The notes under the pieces were generated by a model. The model saw only the letters and a list, made by a program, of their open reading frames with translations. It was not told the origin of the DNA and made no database searches. The position numbers and the translations under genes were made by a program. Shown piece after piece: positions 1-10,277 of a stretch of DNA of 64,000 nt. The stretch covers positions 8,980,292 to 9,044,291 of the forward strand of contig NC_069094.1 in assembly GCF_947172395.1 (NCBI RefSeq). Direction: 5' to 3'. The stretch comes from Bicyclus anynana (Eukaryota > Arthropoda > Insecta > Lepidoptera > Nymphalidae). Numbering within the stretch: the first letter of the stretch is position 1; the number at the start of each line of letters is the position of its first letter.

Positions 1-455
1 TATACTGTTTAGAACTAAGAACACAGATGGTTTAATTATTCTCAGAAATGTCTTATTTAGAAAAAAAATTACCAACTCCTTATTCTTCTCATCTCAATCT
101 CTTTTCCTCTTCCCACAGAATGAAATTCAGTTCTCGAAACATAAATATTCGGTAATTTTACGAATTGCTAAGTAGATAGGTTGAATGGTTGCCTAAAATT
201 CTTTTTGCCTAAAATTACTGTAGTTATTATTAATTGTTAATTAATAGTATTATTATTGAAATAAAAAATCAATAAAATATATTTTTTATGGTCTTATAAT
301 AAATACCTAGTCAAGTTTAGTCTCTTTTTGCTATGTTTAGGTAAGTACTACTGCCTACTGGTTCATTTAAGTAGACATGGCCAGTCAAATTCGATTTCAA
401 GTTTTGTTTAGGTATCCAACTTGGTCAGTCCGATTTTTTTTTTCTGATTGTGTAA

Positions 456-510
456 GTGACGCTGCTGAGGTCCTATTAAGCCTACCTTAATGAGACCTCA
501 GCGGCGTCAC
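456..510. repeat. imperfect hairpin, 22-bp arms
   Basis: GTGACGCTGCTGAGGTC pairs with GACCTCAGCGGCGTCAC around an 11-base loop, with few mismatches. Confidence 0.7.
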
Positions 511-860
511 CCGGGATAACACTAAAGTTTGTTCGTTTGGATCAGACAAACTAAAAAATGCCGGAGCTTCGAAGTTTGACACTAACATAATATATCAACT
601 TACTTAATTTTATTAAATCTTAATGTAAGGTAGAATAATCTTCCAATCGAATGCAATGGTCCAAAAGCGATCTGGGTCAAAAATTTAAATAACTTTTATG
701 TGGAAACTATTCTAAATAAGTAGTGCATTGTTTTATGAATATAGGTACACTTGTACATATGTATTCTGTGGTATTACTGAAGTGAGAAATAGTGTTTTTC
801 AAACTAAACTTTAGCAAAACTCAAGAACCATGTTTTTAATGTTAGATATTACAACATTAC

Positions 861-918
861 ATATAGTGATAGTATTTCCCCTGAGATTCCTATGTCAGGG
901 AAAATACTATTACTATAT
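861..918. other. miRNA-precursor-sized hairpin, 23-bp arms
   Basis: ATATAGTGATAGTATTTCCC (861-) pairs with the 896-918 arm, with one G-T wobble and one mismatch. The loop is 12 bases. The size fits an insect pre-miRNA, but a tiny MITE is equally possible. Confidence 0.45.
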
Positions 919-1493
919 TTATGTCCGTATTTCGATTTGGTGTTGAGGTAGGTATAGGTGTTAGCAGAAATCACTCGTGGTGCATCAAATTGCTGTTTAG
1001 TGGAAAGTTTAATAAATCTCAAAAAAATGTACCGGATAACATCATATTAATTATATCGCAACGGAATACAAACGCGTGCCTTGAACTTGCGTTTAATTCG
1101 CAACTTTTTATAAAGCAAGAATAAATAAAATTGGACTTGGACACTTATCAAGTGACCCGATCTCCAGTGCTGCATTCGTTATTATGACGGCGTTTCGCGT
1201 CCATCTTATGTCTGTGACCCTGTGAACTTTACCTACGAGTTTAGGGCGTCTACACTCAATGACCTTCATAACGTTATTTTGATAACATTTTCGACTGCGG
1301 TGACCCATTTGACTGAACGAGTTCTTCATACAATAATGGGCATTTACAATAATGGGCAATACTAATTTATAACACATTAGAGGATTTTATAAAAAAAACT
1401 AGCTGTCCAACAATCATAGGTAGGTACATATAATAACTAAACATTGTTCTGACATATAAACTTTAAGGCAACCCTATGTGTAGATGTAGGTAT

Positions 1494-1667
1494 AGCTTGG
1501 CAAGTTCGTTCGTAACAGTCCTGATGGTGCGCGGGCGCATGTAGCGATGAATGAAAAACCCACGACTGATGCACCTCACTTCTCCGCACGCACGATTTCA
1601 CATCCGCGCAGTCTTTCCCCTCGTCGCCCGCATATCATGGGAGTGTCATCAACGAACTTGCCAAGCT
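1494..1667. mobile_element. MITE-A, intact terminal inverted repeats
   Basis: AGCTTGGCAAGTTCGTT at 1494-1510 is the perfect inverse of 1651-1667, giving a 174-bp element. TAT lies on both sides and may be the target-site duplication. The interior is GC-rich (CGCGGGCGCATG, CCGCACGCACGATT). Confidence 0.75.
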
Positions 1668-1974
1668 TATACATATTTACGAGCGAGTTATTTACAGGGT
1701 TTAGAGCTCAAAAATAATACGTTTTGTAAATAAATTAATTAGAATGTCAGTCACTTTGATTCCAATACGTTTCCTTAGGACGAATGAAGATTCGTTTCTG
1801 GGTTTAAACCTTCCTATAGGATTCACCCATCCATCCATCTATGTTAAAGTGTGGATCCTTTATGAATCCAGTCCAGGCCTCCTCCATATTTTTTTTATGC
1901 ATTTACCGACACTAGACCTTTCCTGCTACTTAATACCTACATATATTTCTCGTCATCCACTAGGTATTTACGAC

Positions 1975-2170
1975 GTGATAGCCCAGTGGAACACACATTC
2001 ATGACACATGACCTCTGCCTTCGATTCGGAGGCTGTAAGTTCGAATCCGGTCCGACGCATGCACCTCCAACTTTTCAGTTATGTGCATTTTAAGAAATTA
2101 AATATCACGTGTCTCAAACGGTGAAGAAAAAACATTAAGGAAACCTGTATACCTGAGAATTTTCTTAACT
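1975..2170 (+). mobile_element. S1 SINE, 3' truncated
   Basis: The tRNA-like head contains GTGATAGCCCAGTGG and the B-box GTTCGAATCC, then GCATGCACCTCCAACTTTTC and ATATCACGTGTCTCAAACGG. The 3' part is missing. Confidence 0.8.
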
Positions 2171-2267
2171 CACAAACCAAATAAGAGAGTATAAATATTT
2201 TAATTCAAATAATGAATGTAATTTTCACAGTAGTTTAGATAATTCCTGTTACAAAAACGAAAATTTA

Positions 2268-2336
2268 GTTTAAAAAAAACATACATACAGCCGAACGTAG
2301 AACCTCCTTCTTTTTGGAAGTCAGTTAAAAAGAGGA
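2268..2336 (+). mobile_element. end fragment of the 30282-type element
   Basis: AACATACATACAGCCGAACG and ACCTCCTTCTTTTTGGAAGT match the right end at 31175-31225. Confidence 0.6.
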
Positions 2337-2579
2337 TCAATTCCAACCGGTTACAGCAAAAGAATTCAAAAATGAATTTTATGAGGAGTTAAGTAACGCA
2401 GCAGTGGGTAAGTCTATATAAACTTACTAACTTCGTTTAATATCATTTACGTCACATTTTTTGCATCCGCTTTTGCAATAAGGTCAGTAAGAACGTCAAT
2501 CTATACATACAATAAAATTGCTTGTTGTAAAAGGTGTGTAGGTAATCTTAAAGTTGTATTGAAAGCTTCTATAATCTAG

Positions 2580-2874
2580 GTTCTATATGGAGAGAGCCGT
2601 GATAGCCCAGTGGATATGACCCCTGCTTCCGATTCTGAAGGGTGTGGGTTCCAATCCGTTCCAGGGCATGCACCTCCAACTTTTCAGTTGTGTTTATTAA
2701 ATATGTGTAAATTAAATATCACGTGTCTCAAACGGTGAAGGAAAATATCATGAGGAAACCTGCATACCAGAGAATTTTTTTAATTCAATGCCAGCTTGGT
2801 GGACTATTGATCTCTCATTCTGAGAGGAGACTCGAGCTCAGCAGTGAGCCGAATACTGGTTGATAATGACGACG
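2580..2874 (+). mobile_element. S1 SINE, near full length
   Basis: Head, body and GATAATGACGACGAT tail are present. ATAATCTAG occurs on both sides (2571-2579 and 2875-2883), a possible 9-bp target-site duplication. Confidence 0.82.
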
Positions 2875-3049
2875 ATAATCTAGATTTAGACTATTATTTA
2901 AGATATTCACTCAAAATTTACATAAATAAATTTTGAAAATAGACTGAAAATGTCTCACAATAATAAAATTAAAGAACTCCTTTACGGTTTACAGTAGCTA
3001 CTTTAGGCTTGATTAATTTGTATCGATGACAACTTTTCACCTAGATCGG

Positions 3050-3420
3050 TAATGACTGTCATTAGGGGTCTGGTGATGAAGACGAAGGACAGTCAACGGA
3101 ACTCCTCGTCGATTTAGGAATTTTCGAATTTAAGGAGGGGAGGTAATGGTAGGTTGTTGATGTTTTAAACTAAAAATGGAAATATAATAAAATTTTAATA
3201 AACGATGCTAATCCGATGATGAATGTTCAAATTCAAGCCATGAAATGTTCTTTCAGAAACGGCTTAAATTAATACGACACTGGCTTAGCAACTAATCACA
3301 GAACACAATAATATTATAATGTTATTTTTAGCTTTTTAGTTTAATGGGTAGGTACATTTTTAGGTTTTGAAGTCAGTTGTATTTTTTTTAAATTTTTTTA
3401 TTAAATGTTCAAAGGTTTCT
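3050..3420 (-). mobile_element. degraded copy of the 30282 element
   Basis: The minus strand carries CTGTCCTTCGTCTTCATCAC, GCCGTTTCTGAAAGAACA and AAACTAAAAAGCTAAAAATA, all found in the 30282 element. Confidence 0.55.
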
Positions 3421-5142
3421 ACGATTGACGATAAATCCATTCATAAAAGTTTCTATAAATAGGTACAGTCAACCTCTTTTTATCGTAGCTAAATGGGGTA
3501 AAATGTAGGTATTTCGTATTTGCTATTCGGTTAATTTGCATATTATTTTGAAATTAAAGATCAGACGTATTGATATCAAAAGCAACTTGCAACGTATGTT
3601 TTAAATTGACAATTAAATGGCAGTATTTACACATAGCCAGTAACTAGTCATACCAAAAAAGGGCTCAATTAGTGGGTTAGCTAGATAAAAATCTACACAT
3701 ACATATGTATAAGAGGGAAAAGGGGCTTGTTTGTACAACGTTTTAGCATTAAACCTGTGCTACTATGCTATGTTAGTATGTAGGCTTGATTATTTAAATA
3801 CACGCGCTACTAATTTCTCATTTATAAATAGCGAACGTCTGCGAATTTGTTCACGAGAATCGAAAGAAATCAGCGTACATTTTTAATGTATGTGATTATT
3901 TTTATGTTTTATTGTATTTATATATAGAGATACGCCAGCGCGGACTCATTAGTAGTTCTTATATCTAATATAAGAGGAATATCCCACCTAGCAATTTTTT
4001 GTAATTCGATGGGAACAAGCATGGATTTTTGATTAAAACTTTCAGGCAGCTTGACTTTTTCCGACACCTGGAAGTGTCGTCATCAATTATTATCGCCGTT
4101 TTCAACAAATTTACACAAATCCTTAACAAATTAATCATGTATATATATTTTGTAAATATTGCATTATAATCCGTTCAATACTTATTGAGTTTAATTTTCA
4201 ATGACCGCAATTTTATCAGCGTGAAATTCAGTTTTTTCAAGTCGATTTATTAAAAACTTCTAGCGAAAGGATAGGCTAGGATTTAATAATAATTTGTAAT
4301 ATATTGGCCCTCAGTTTTCATTTTGTTTACTGAATAGACTTTATGTAAGGTATAAATGTTACTTACCAGCATATGTATTTTATAATTGCGGTAATGTAAC
4401 AGTCAAATTTAACTTATCTCAAATTACCAAGGCATCACTACTTTAAAATTTAACGCATTTAGCCATTTTCAAAACATTTTGATGATTAATGTATTTGTTA
4501 CAAATTACAATTTACCTATCAGTAATAACTTGGTCAGAGTAATTGTCTCTACCGGTCTAAATTTCTATTCATCAGTTAGAAATTTTATAGAGTTATCTTC
4601 TTGATTCGACCGTTTTTTGTGTACGATAATCTTACGATATAATTCATGTTCTCATCATAATTCGTTGTATCATGACAATGAATGAATACTCAGGATATTT
4701 TCCAAGCTCTTTGCTTCTCCATATTGGTCAGAGTTTCGATCACTCATGAAAGAATGATGATTGACAGTAAGGCAGACTTTAATATCTACTTTTACTTGAG
4801 TCGGTTTTATTTTTTGTACACCGTTTCCCAATACCTACAACCAGAACATTGGTGCTGGTGAATACTCGTTTTCTAACTAAAACAATGCCCCTTAAAAGGT
4901 TGGGAGATGGATAGATATGTATTGTTTAATGGGCGAATGTGAACGCGACTATTGTTAAGCCAAATAAACGAGTCTTGACACGCGATTGTATTTGCGAAAT
5001 GTTTAGCTCACGACTAAAATAAATAGGCCCTTATTATCCTAGTCGCTGACAGTAATTAAATTAGATTTTAATTGAGTATTGAATGAAACCCCCAGGACTG
5101 TTCACTTACCTATCAATAGGAAACAGGTACTTAATACATATC

Positions 5143-5430
5143 ATTTTTCATTATCAACCCTTATTCAGCTCACTGCTTAGTTCGAGTTTCCTCTCAGAAT
5201 GAGAGGGGTTAGGCCAGTAGTCCACCACGCTGGCCCAATGCGGATTGACAGATTTCACACACGCAGAGAATTAAGAAAATTGTCTGGTATGCAGGTGTCC
5301 TCACGATGTTTTTCCTGCACCGTTTGAGACACGTGATATTTAATTTCTTAAAAAGCACACAACTGAGAAAATTTGAACCTACACCCTCCGGAATCGGAGG
5401 CAGAGGTCTTATCCACTGGGCTATCACGGC
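5143..5430 (-). mobile_element. S1 SINE
   Basis: A reverse-complement copy runs from tail (ATTATCAACCC) to head (CTATCACGGC). Its head lies directly beside the TA-flanked MITE that starts at 5441. Confidence 0.82.
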
Positions 5431-5440
5431 TACCTACATA

Positions 5441-5690
5441 TACTAAAGCCAAACTCGACGTGCAATGTTATAGATATAAATCGCTAGTCACTTTACTCAT
5501 AATAAAAATATAATCAAATTTCTAAATCCATGAAAATAAATTTGAATTAAGAAGCTTAGAACAATAAATAGATTTAGTTAATTTTGAATAATATTTTATA
5601 AAAAATAAATTAGGTATAAAATGACATGCGTTTTCTACCTTCATTTCTAATTTGTTTGTTAAATATTGCACATCGAGTTTGGCTTTAGTA
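5441..5690. mobile_element. MITE-B with TA duplication
   Basis: TACTAAAGCCAAACTCGA opens the element and its inverse closes it. The arms extend to about 28 bp with one mismatch, and TA flanks both sides (5439-5440, 5691-5692). TA duplication is typical of Tc1/mariner-type insertion. Confidence 0.74.
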
Positions 5691-6289
5691 TAGTTAGGAT
5701 TTAAAAATATATTATATACATATCATTATATACATTACGGACATGTTGTCCTTTTGCCAGCGCTTTTTATCAGGTTTGTGTTTCCGATGGCCGATGACAA
5801 AACAAATTAATGAACAGGATTTGTGTTTATGTTTCATGTTTTCTTACGAAAGACGACCAAATACATATTATTATTAACAAAGCCAATGAATATTTAATTA
5901 TTTTTATTGCCATATCATTTTGTAATGGTTTCATTACAATCTGACACTCAATAAATATAACATTTAGACATTTATAGCCAAATCAAGTAGGCAAGGAATT
6001 TCCATTTATTAGCGATACAAATATATGTAAATAGTAGATATATTGTTGAATTTTATAGCAGTCACGCGATAATATTTTGTTACTACCTTATATATATTAA
6101 TTAAAAAAATAAAAGTAATATTAATAAACAGGCTTTCATATACAGGCTGCTATAGAGTATTTCCCATAATTCTCGGATTATATTCTTCAAGGAAAATTAA
6201 TTAAAAATGTCTAAGGAACATGTGTTCTAAAATGAATCTTTTCGGAGTAAAAAATATTTCATTTGTAAATAGATCTTAAATTGTGTCCC

Positions 6290-6338
6290 TTAAGGATGAC
6301 CTTTGGCTAGGTCATCCTTAAATTATGACCTAGCCAAA
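6290..6338. other. two overlapping alternative hairpins
   Basis: TTAAGGATGACCT (6290-6302) pairs perfectly with 6309-6321. TTTGGCTAGGTCAT (6302-6315) pairs perfectly with 6325-6338. The stems share sequence and cannot form together. Confidence 0.7.
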
Positions 6339-7554
6339 CTTATTAATTGATAAATATCATGAAGTATCTTACTAGTGAAGTGCAGCATGCCAGTTGCAAT
6401 ATCTCGTCTGGAGTTTAGCTCGTAGAGTATATGCACTAAAGTTACTAAAAGTAAGACAAAAATCATCATGAAGTGGCTATAGTACCGTTATACGATTATT
6501 ATTAGCGTAGGAACAGAGATATAAATAGCCACGACGCGACGCGACGGGTAAAAATCGCGTTCGACGCCAGGCGACGATTGCGTAAACGCAGAGAAGCCTG
6601 TTCGAGGAAGTCTTAGTAATGAGCAATTTGCGCCGCGCGTCGGGAAGCCGCCGTTGAGCATTTTTCAACTTTCCATAATGAGCTGTGAAACCATCTACGG
6701 GCTCCGCATTTCTTCTGCTCTAGCAGCTTTTTGTGTTAAACATTCTAATACAGGACTTTGACAAAAACTGGCCCTTTGTATTAGGACTGTTTGGTTAAGT
6801 ATGAAATTGCCGTTCTAAGTAAGTACTCGTATATCGATACAATTGTTTCTCGAGAGTTACAGATCGAAGATATCATGTTACATATTATTTTAGGGTCGGT
6901 TACACACCTATTTGATAAAGTGCTTTATAGCTTATTTACATCAAAGTGCTTGTCATTTGATAAAGTGACAAAACTTACGGTTAGACTTAACAAAATGTGG
7001 AGAAACTGGTCCTTATAGTACAAGATCCGGCATAAGGAATATATCTTATTTATTTGGGTTAAGAAATAAATGATAGAAAATATTCACATTGACACATTGC
7101 AAATAGGTTGCCTAGTGAAATTGCGCCCGGTGAGTATTGAATGATTATTTTTTTTATTAAATTTATTTAATCTACCTTCCTCTTTGCTTAATTACTTAAT
7201 CAAAATCGTACACTAGTTAAAATAATATACCCAACAGAATTGAAAGCGTAAAGGTTGCCTGCTTTCACACTGCAATTGTGGGGTTGCAAGATATTAACTT
7301 TTAATTAATGTGATTGAAGGTGCACATATCATATAAGTGTTAGGATAAACACAGAAGCCGAAAGGGCATTCCACATCTTCACTGATCTTATTAGAAAAGT
7401 CGCTGCGAAACGTTTTGAGCGTGGCGACTGGACATCAAAAACAAACGGATGGCAATTTGCACGGTGACTCGCTGTTCTGTGGTAGAATGGGGATGGAGAC
7501 TAGATTGAAAAGTTCCTGTGCGTACGCTCCGAAATATCACTAACTAACCTTGGG

Positions 7555-7732
7555 ACCTTGGGACTTGCGGAAAGCGCACTGTTTGTCGACCACTAGGTGG
7601 ACCGAGGATATCAAACGGGTTGCAGGGAGCCGCTGGATGCTGGCGGCTGGAGACCGTTGTGCTTGGAGGTCCATGCAAGAGGCCCATGTCTAGCAGTGGA
7701 CGTCTATCGGCTGGTAATGGTCATTATGATGA
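7555..7732 (+). mobile_element. RTE/BovB-type LINE 3' end fragment
   Basis: The segment contains the ORF2 C-terminal coding pattern (GGACCGA, TTGCAGGGAGCCGCTGGATG, AGCAGTGGACGTC) followed by a degenerate TGATGA tail. This matches other copies in the window. Confidence 0.6.
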
Positions 7733-8163
7733 ACTTTTGGACCTAAATGTATTATCAAGTAGTAATACAGGTAATATTGAAGTACCTGCACACAATAGTC
7801 GCCGCAATTACTCTTTGTCACGATTCACAGCGAAAGGAAATCTAACCGCGAGTAAGCTATACGTCTCAACATGTGCCTTTCGTGGAATGCAGGGCTAGTG
7901 TGGGCGGTGCGGAGTGGACAGATCCAATTACATCGCGTTGCGAATTAATTTACAACAGAAGGCGCCGCGGCGACGCTCTCACCTTGACACCGTCGCGTCA
8001 CCCAGCCCCGGACCAGCACCCTGCGACAGGTTTGCGCAACTCCTTGAGGATTAACACACACTTTCGCGGACTTTCGTTTTCATCAGCTAACACAAATTAT
8101 TCATATTATTTACGAATGTTTTAAGTTTTTACATAATCGTACCTATAATTATACTCTATGGAT

Positions 8164-8299
8164 TGGCTCGTTGGTCCAATGATTAGATTAACCTTTGGCT
8201 TTGGATCAATGAGGTTCTGTTCGAGTCCTGGGTCGGATTAAGAATATTAAGCTTTTGTTTGCTCTTATATAAATTTTATGTTAGTATAAGTATGATCCG
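8164..8299 (+). mobile_element. S5 SINE-like element
   Basis: TGGCTCGTTGGTCCAATGATT and GTTCGAGTCCTGGGTCGG form a tRNA-like head. Related heads occur at 48927, 50640, 54000, 55498 and 28661. Confidence 0.5.
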
Positions 8300-8570
8300 C
8301 TATTCTAGTACCTGGTCCTGGGTTTGATCCTCAGCTGGGCCGATTAAGATTTTCTTAATTGGTCCAGGTCTGGCTGGTGGGAGGCTTCCGACAACGACCG
8401 ACAACGACGTACCGCCAAGCGATTTAGCGTTCCGGTACGATGTCGTGTAGAAACCGAAAGGGGTGCGGATTTTCATCCCACTCCTAACAAGTTAGCCCGC
8501 TTATATCTTAGATTGCATCATCACTTACCATCAGGTGAGATTGCAGTCAAGGGCTGACTTGTAAAGAAAA
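8300..8570 (+). mobile_element. S2 SINE
   Basis: B-box-like GGGTTTGATCC, then GGTCTGGCTGGTGGGAGGC, GACGTACCGCCAAGCGATTT and a CTTGTAAAGAAAAAAAAA tail. Other copies are at 33088, 41496, 48645 and 49938. Confidence 0.75.
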
Positions 8571-8576
8571 AAAAAC

Positions 8577-8660
8577 CTATAATCCAGGCTATAAGTATAC
8601 GCTTACTTTGGTGCTAAGTAGGAATGTGTGTATTGTGTAAGTATATTTATTTATTTAATT
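8577..8660 (+). mobile_element. S3 SINE 3' end fragment
   Basis: ACGCTTACTTTGGTGCTAAG and GTGTGTATTGTGTAAG match the 3' end of the 10568 copy. It sits directly after an S2 SINE tail. Confidence 0.5.
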
Positions 8661-9429
8661 AACTATAAAAAAATCATGAATCACCGATTAAACTTTCATG
8701 ATAAGCATGAAAGTGAAAACGACTTGAAGATAAAAATATGTAAACAGCTAAGTATATTTGATTTTAATTCAAGATTGTGTGCCAGAACCTATGGGAATCC
8801 CTGAATTTCTATAAAAGATTTACATTCCTTTCTTCTTACTGACTACTGAAAGAATTTGATAGAACAAATAATTTTATAAAGGTTAATTATGTTTCACATA
8901 ATAAATAATCAGTGTTATCATCAGGTATGTGATTACGTAATTAAATTCTTAGCATGCCACTTACGATCATATCATTGTTCATGAACTACATAAATATATA
9001 AGTACTTACATAAATATGTATATTGTATATAAATATGACATATTGCACTAACATTTATCCGCAGGTATCTATGAAGATCTATTTATTATATTAAGAGCGT
9101 GGTTTTTCACCGCTTGGGGCCAATTGGAAATTTACCGCCCGGGGATGATGAAAACTGATTACATCATACATCTTATTGAAAACATAAATTACCACTGATT
9201 CGGTAGGAGTACATTTATGAAAAGAAATGGCCAACCGAGCGAGTCCAACATTACTGCAGGCTTTGAAGGAGCATATTTTTTGCGCTAGACTTTATGTAAT
9301 GAGTTCTATGAGACGTGCACATTTTAGTTATTTTTTTTTATTTTCAATTGACAAAATCGTGGTGCTTGCCGCTGGCCCTTTTCGTAAGCCATCCGGGGCA
9401 TTGTCCACCTTGCTTCCTAAATTTTGTTC

Positions 9430-9594
9430 GTTGGTGTACCGATGGTCCGTGCGGGCTGGGGGGCGTGTAGCGATGAATGAAAAACCCACGACTGGTTCAC
9501 CTCAATTCCCCGCACGCATGATTTCACACCCGCGTAGTCTTTCCCCTCCGTCGCCCGCATATCACGAGAGTTTCATCAACGAACTTGCCAGACT
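9430..9594. mobile_element. MITE-A, left end diverged
   Basis: The interior GTAGCGATGAATGAAAAACC and the right end AACGAACTTGCCAGACT match the 1494 element. The left terminal repeat is altered. It lies about 330 bp upstream of the presumed GTPase promoter. Confidence 0.68.
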
Positions 9595-9919
9595 ATAGAT
9601 ATATGGTATAGTCCGTAGTATAAAATAAGTAAATTATTGAAGTCCAAATAACATAATCATAACGTTCATCTAAATAGTACCAATACAATAAAGTGAAGCG
9701 TATAAAATAGCTTCATGCAATTAAGATAAATGAAATGTTTAAATACTTTGAGGACAAATCCATTTACTCCAGCGAAGTTCTTTATGTACATACGGAATAC
9801 CTTGCATACCGCGCATGTTTGTCGACTTTCCAGTGACGCGATATAGTTTGCTAGTAAGAGCGCAGTAATATTTATATGAGATAATGATAATGGCATTCCA
9901 TACTGTACATACGAACTAG

Positions 9920-10213
9920 AACGGAGGCTGTATAAGCGTATAATCGGAGGCTGCGCACGCGTCGCTCGATCTGTAGATGCAGAGCAGGCGCCGATGCCGG
10001 CAGTTGCCAGTTGCGCGGCAAACGTAGCGGCAGGTAGTCGAGTCCATTGACGACCTCCCGGACGCTTTTACGAACGCATTTACGATAAATTTACGCGATT
10101 TTATGATTTTATTTGTGAATACGGAAAGTGAACAATAAACTGATGTGATAAACGCTTGTTACCATGTCCGGTTGAGCATTTCGTTTGTTGTGTTACGCTG
10201 AAAAACTGTCCCA
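9920..10213 (+). promoter_or_regulatory. putative promoter and 5' leader of the GTPase gene
   Basis: This block is clearly more GC- and CpG-rich than its surroundings (about 9940-10060) and directly precedes the start codon. A TATAAG sequence occurs at 9931-9936. No transcript data are available, so the transcription start is unknown. It could equally be the 3' part of a longer first exon. Confidence 0.4.
10164..10175 (+). other. upstream ORF in the GTPase leader (Met-Ser-Gly-stop)
   Basis: ACCATG at 10161-10166 is a good initiation context and opens a three-codon ORF ending at TGA 10173-10175, 38 bp before the main ATG. If the leader starts upstream of it, it could dampen or tune translation. 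This depends on the unknown transcription start. Confidence 0.4.
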
Positions 10214-10277
10214 ATGAAGATGACTGTAAACCGTATAAGGGTAGTTGTGCTTGGCAGCCCTCGAAGTGGAAAATCGG
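10214..10277 (+). CDS. GTPase exon 1: start codon and P-loop
   Basis: The exon encodes the first 21 residues plus one base of codon 22, including beta-strand 1 (IRVVVLG) and the P-loop SPRSGKS. An in-frame TGA at 10199 bounds the reading frame upstream. ATGs at 10214 and 10220 are both possible starts; the second has the better context (A at -3), so the protein may be two residues shorter. The donor is G|GTTAGT at 10278 (phase 1). Upstream non-coding exons cannot be excluded. Confidence 0.82.

Larger units (their letters stand above)
1..9900. other. upstream intergenic region without a supported gene
   Basis: Between the listed repeats this is unique AT-rich DNA. Short ORFs are repeat-derived or chance. 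A GC-rich block at 6515-6660 (CGACGCGACGCGACGGG) follows TATAAATAG at 6520, and another lies at 7865-8040. Either could be regulatory or repeat-derived, and I see no linked exon. Confidence 0.5.

Noticed and set aside
9227..9598. 123-codon plus-strand ORF
   Set aside because: Its second half is the MITE-A sequence also found at 1494-1667, so the frame is a by-product of the repeat.
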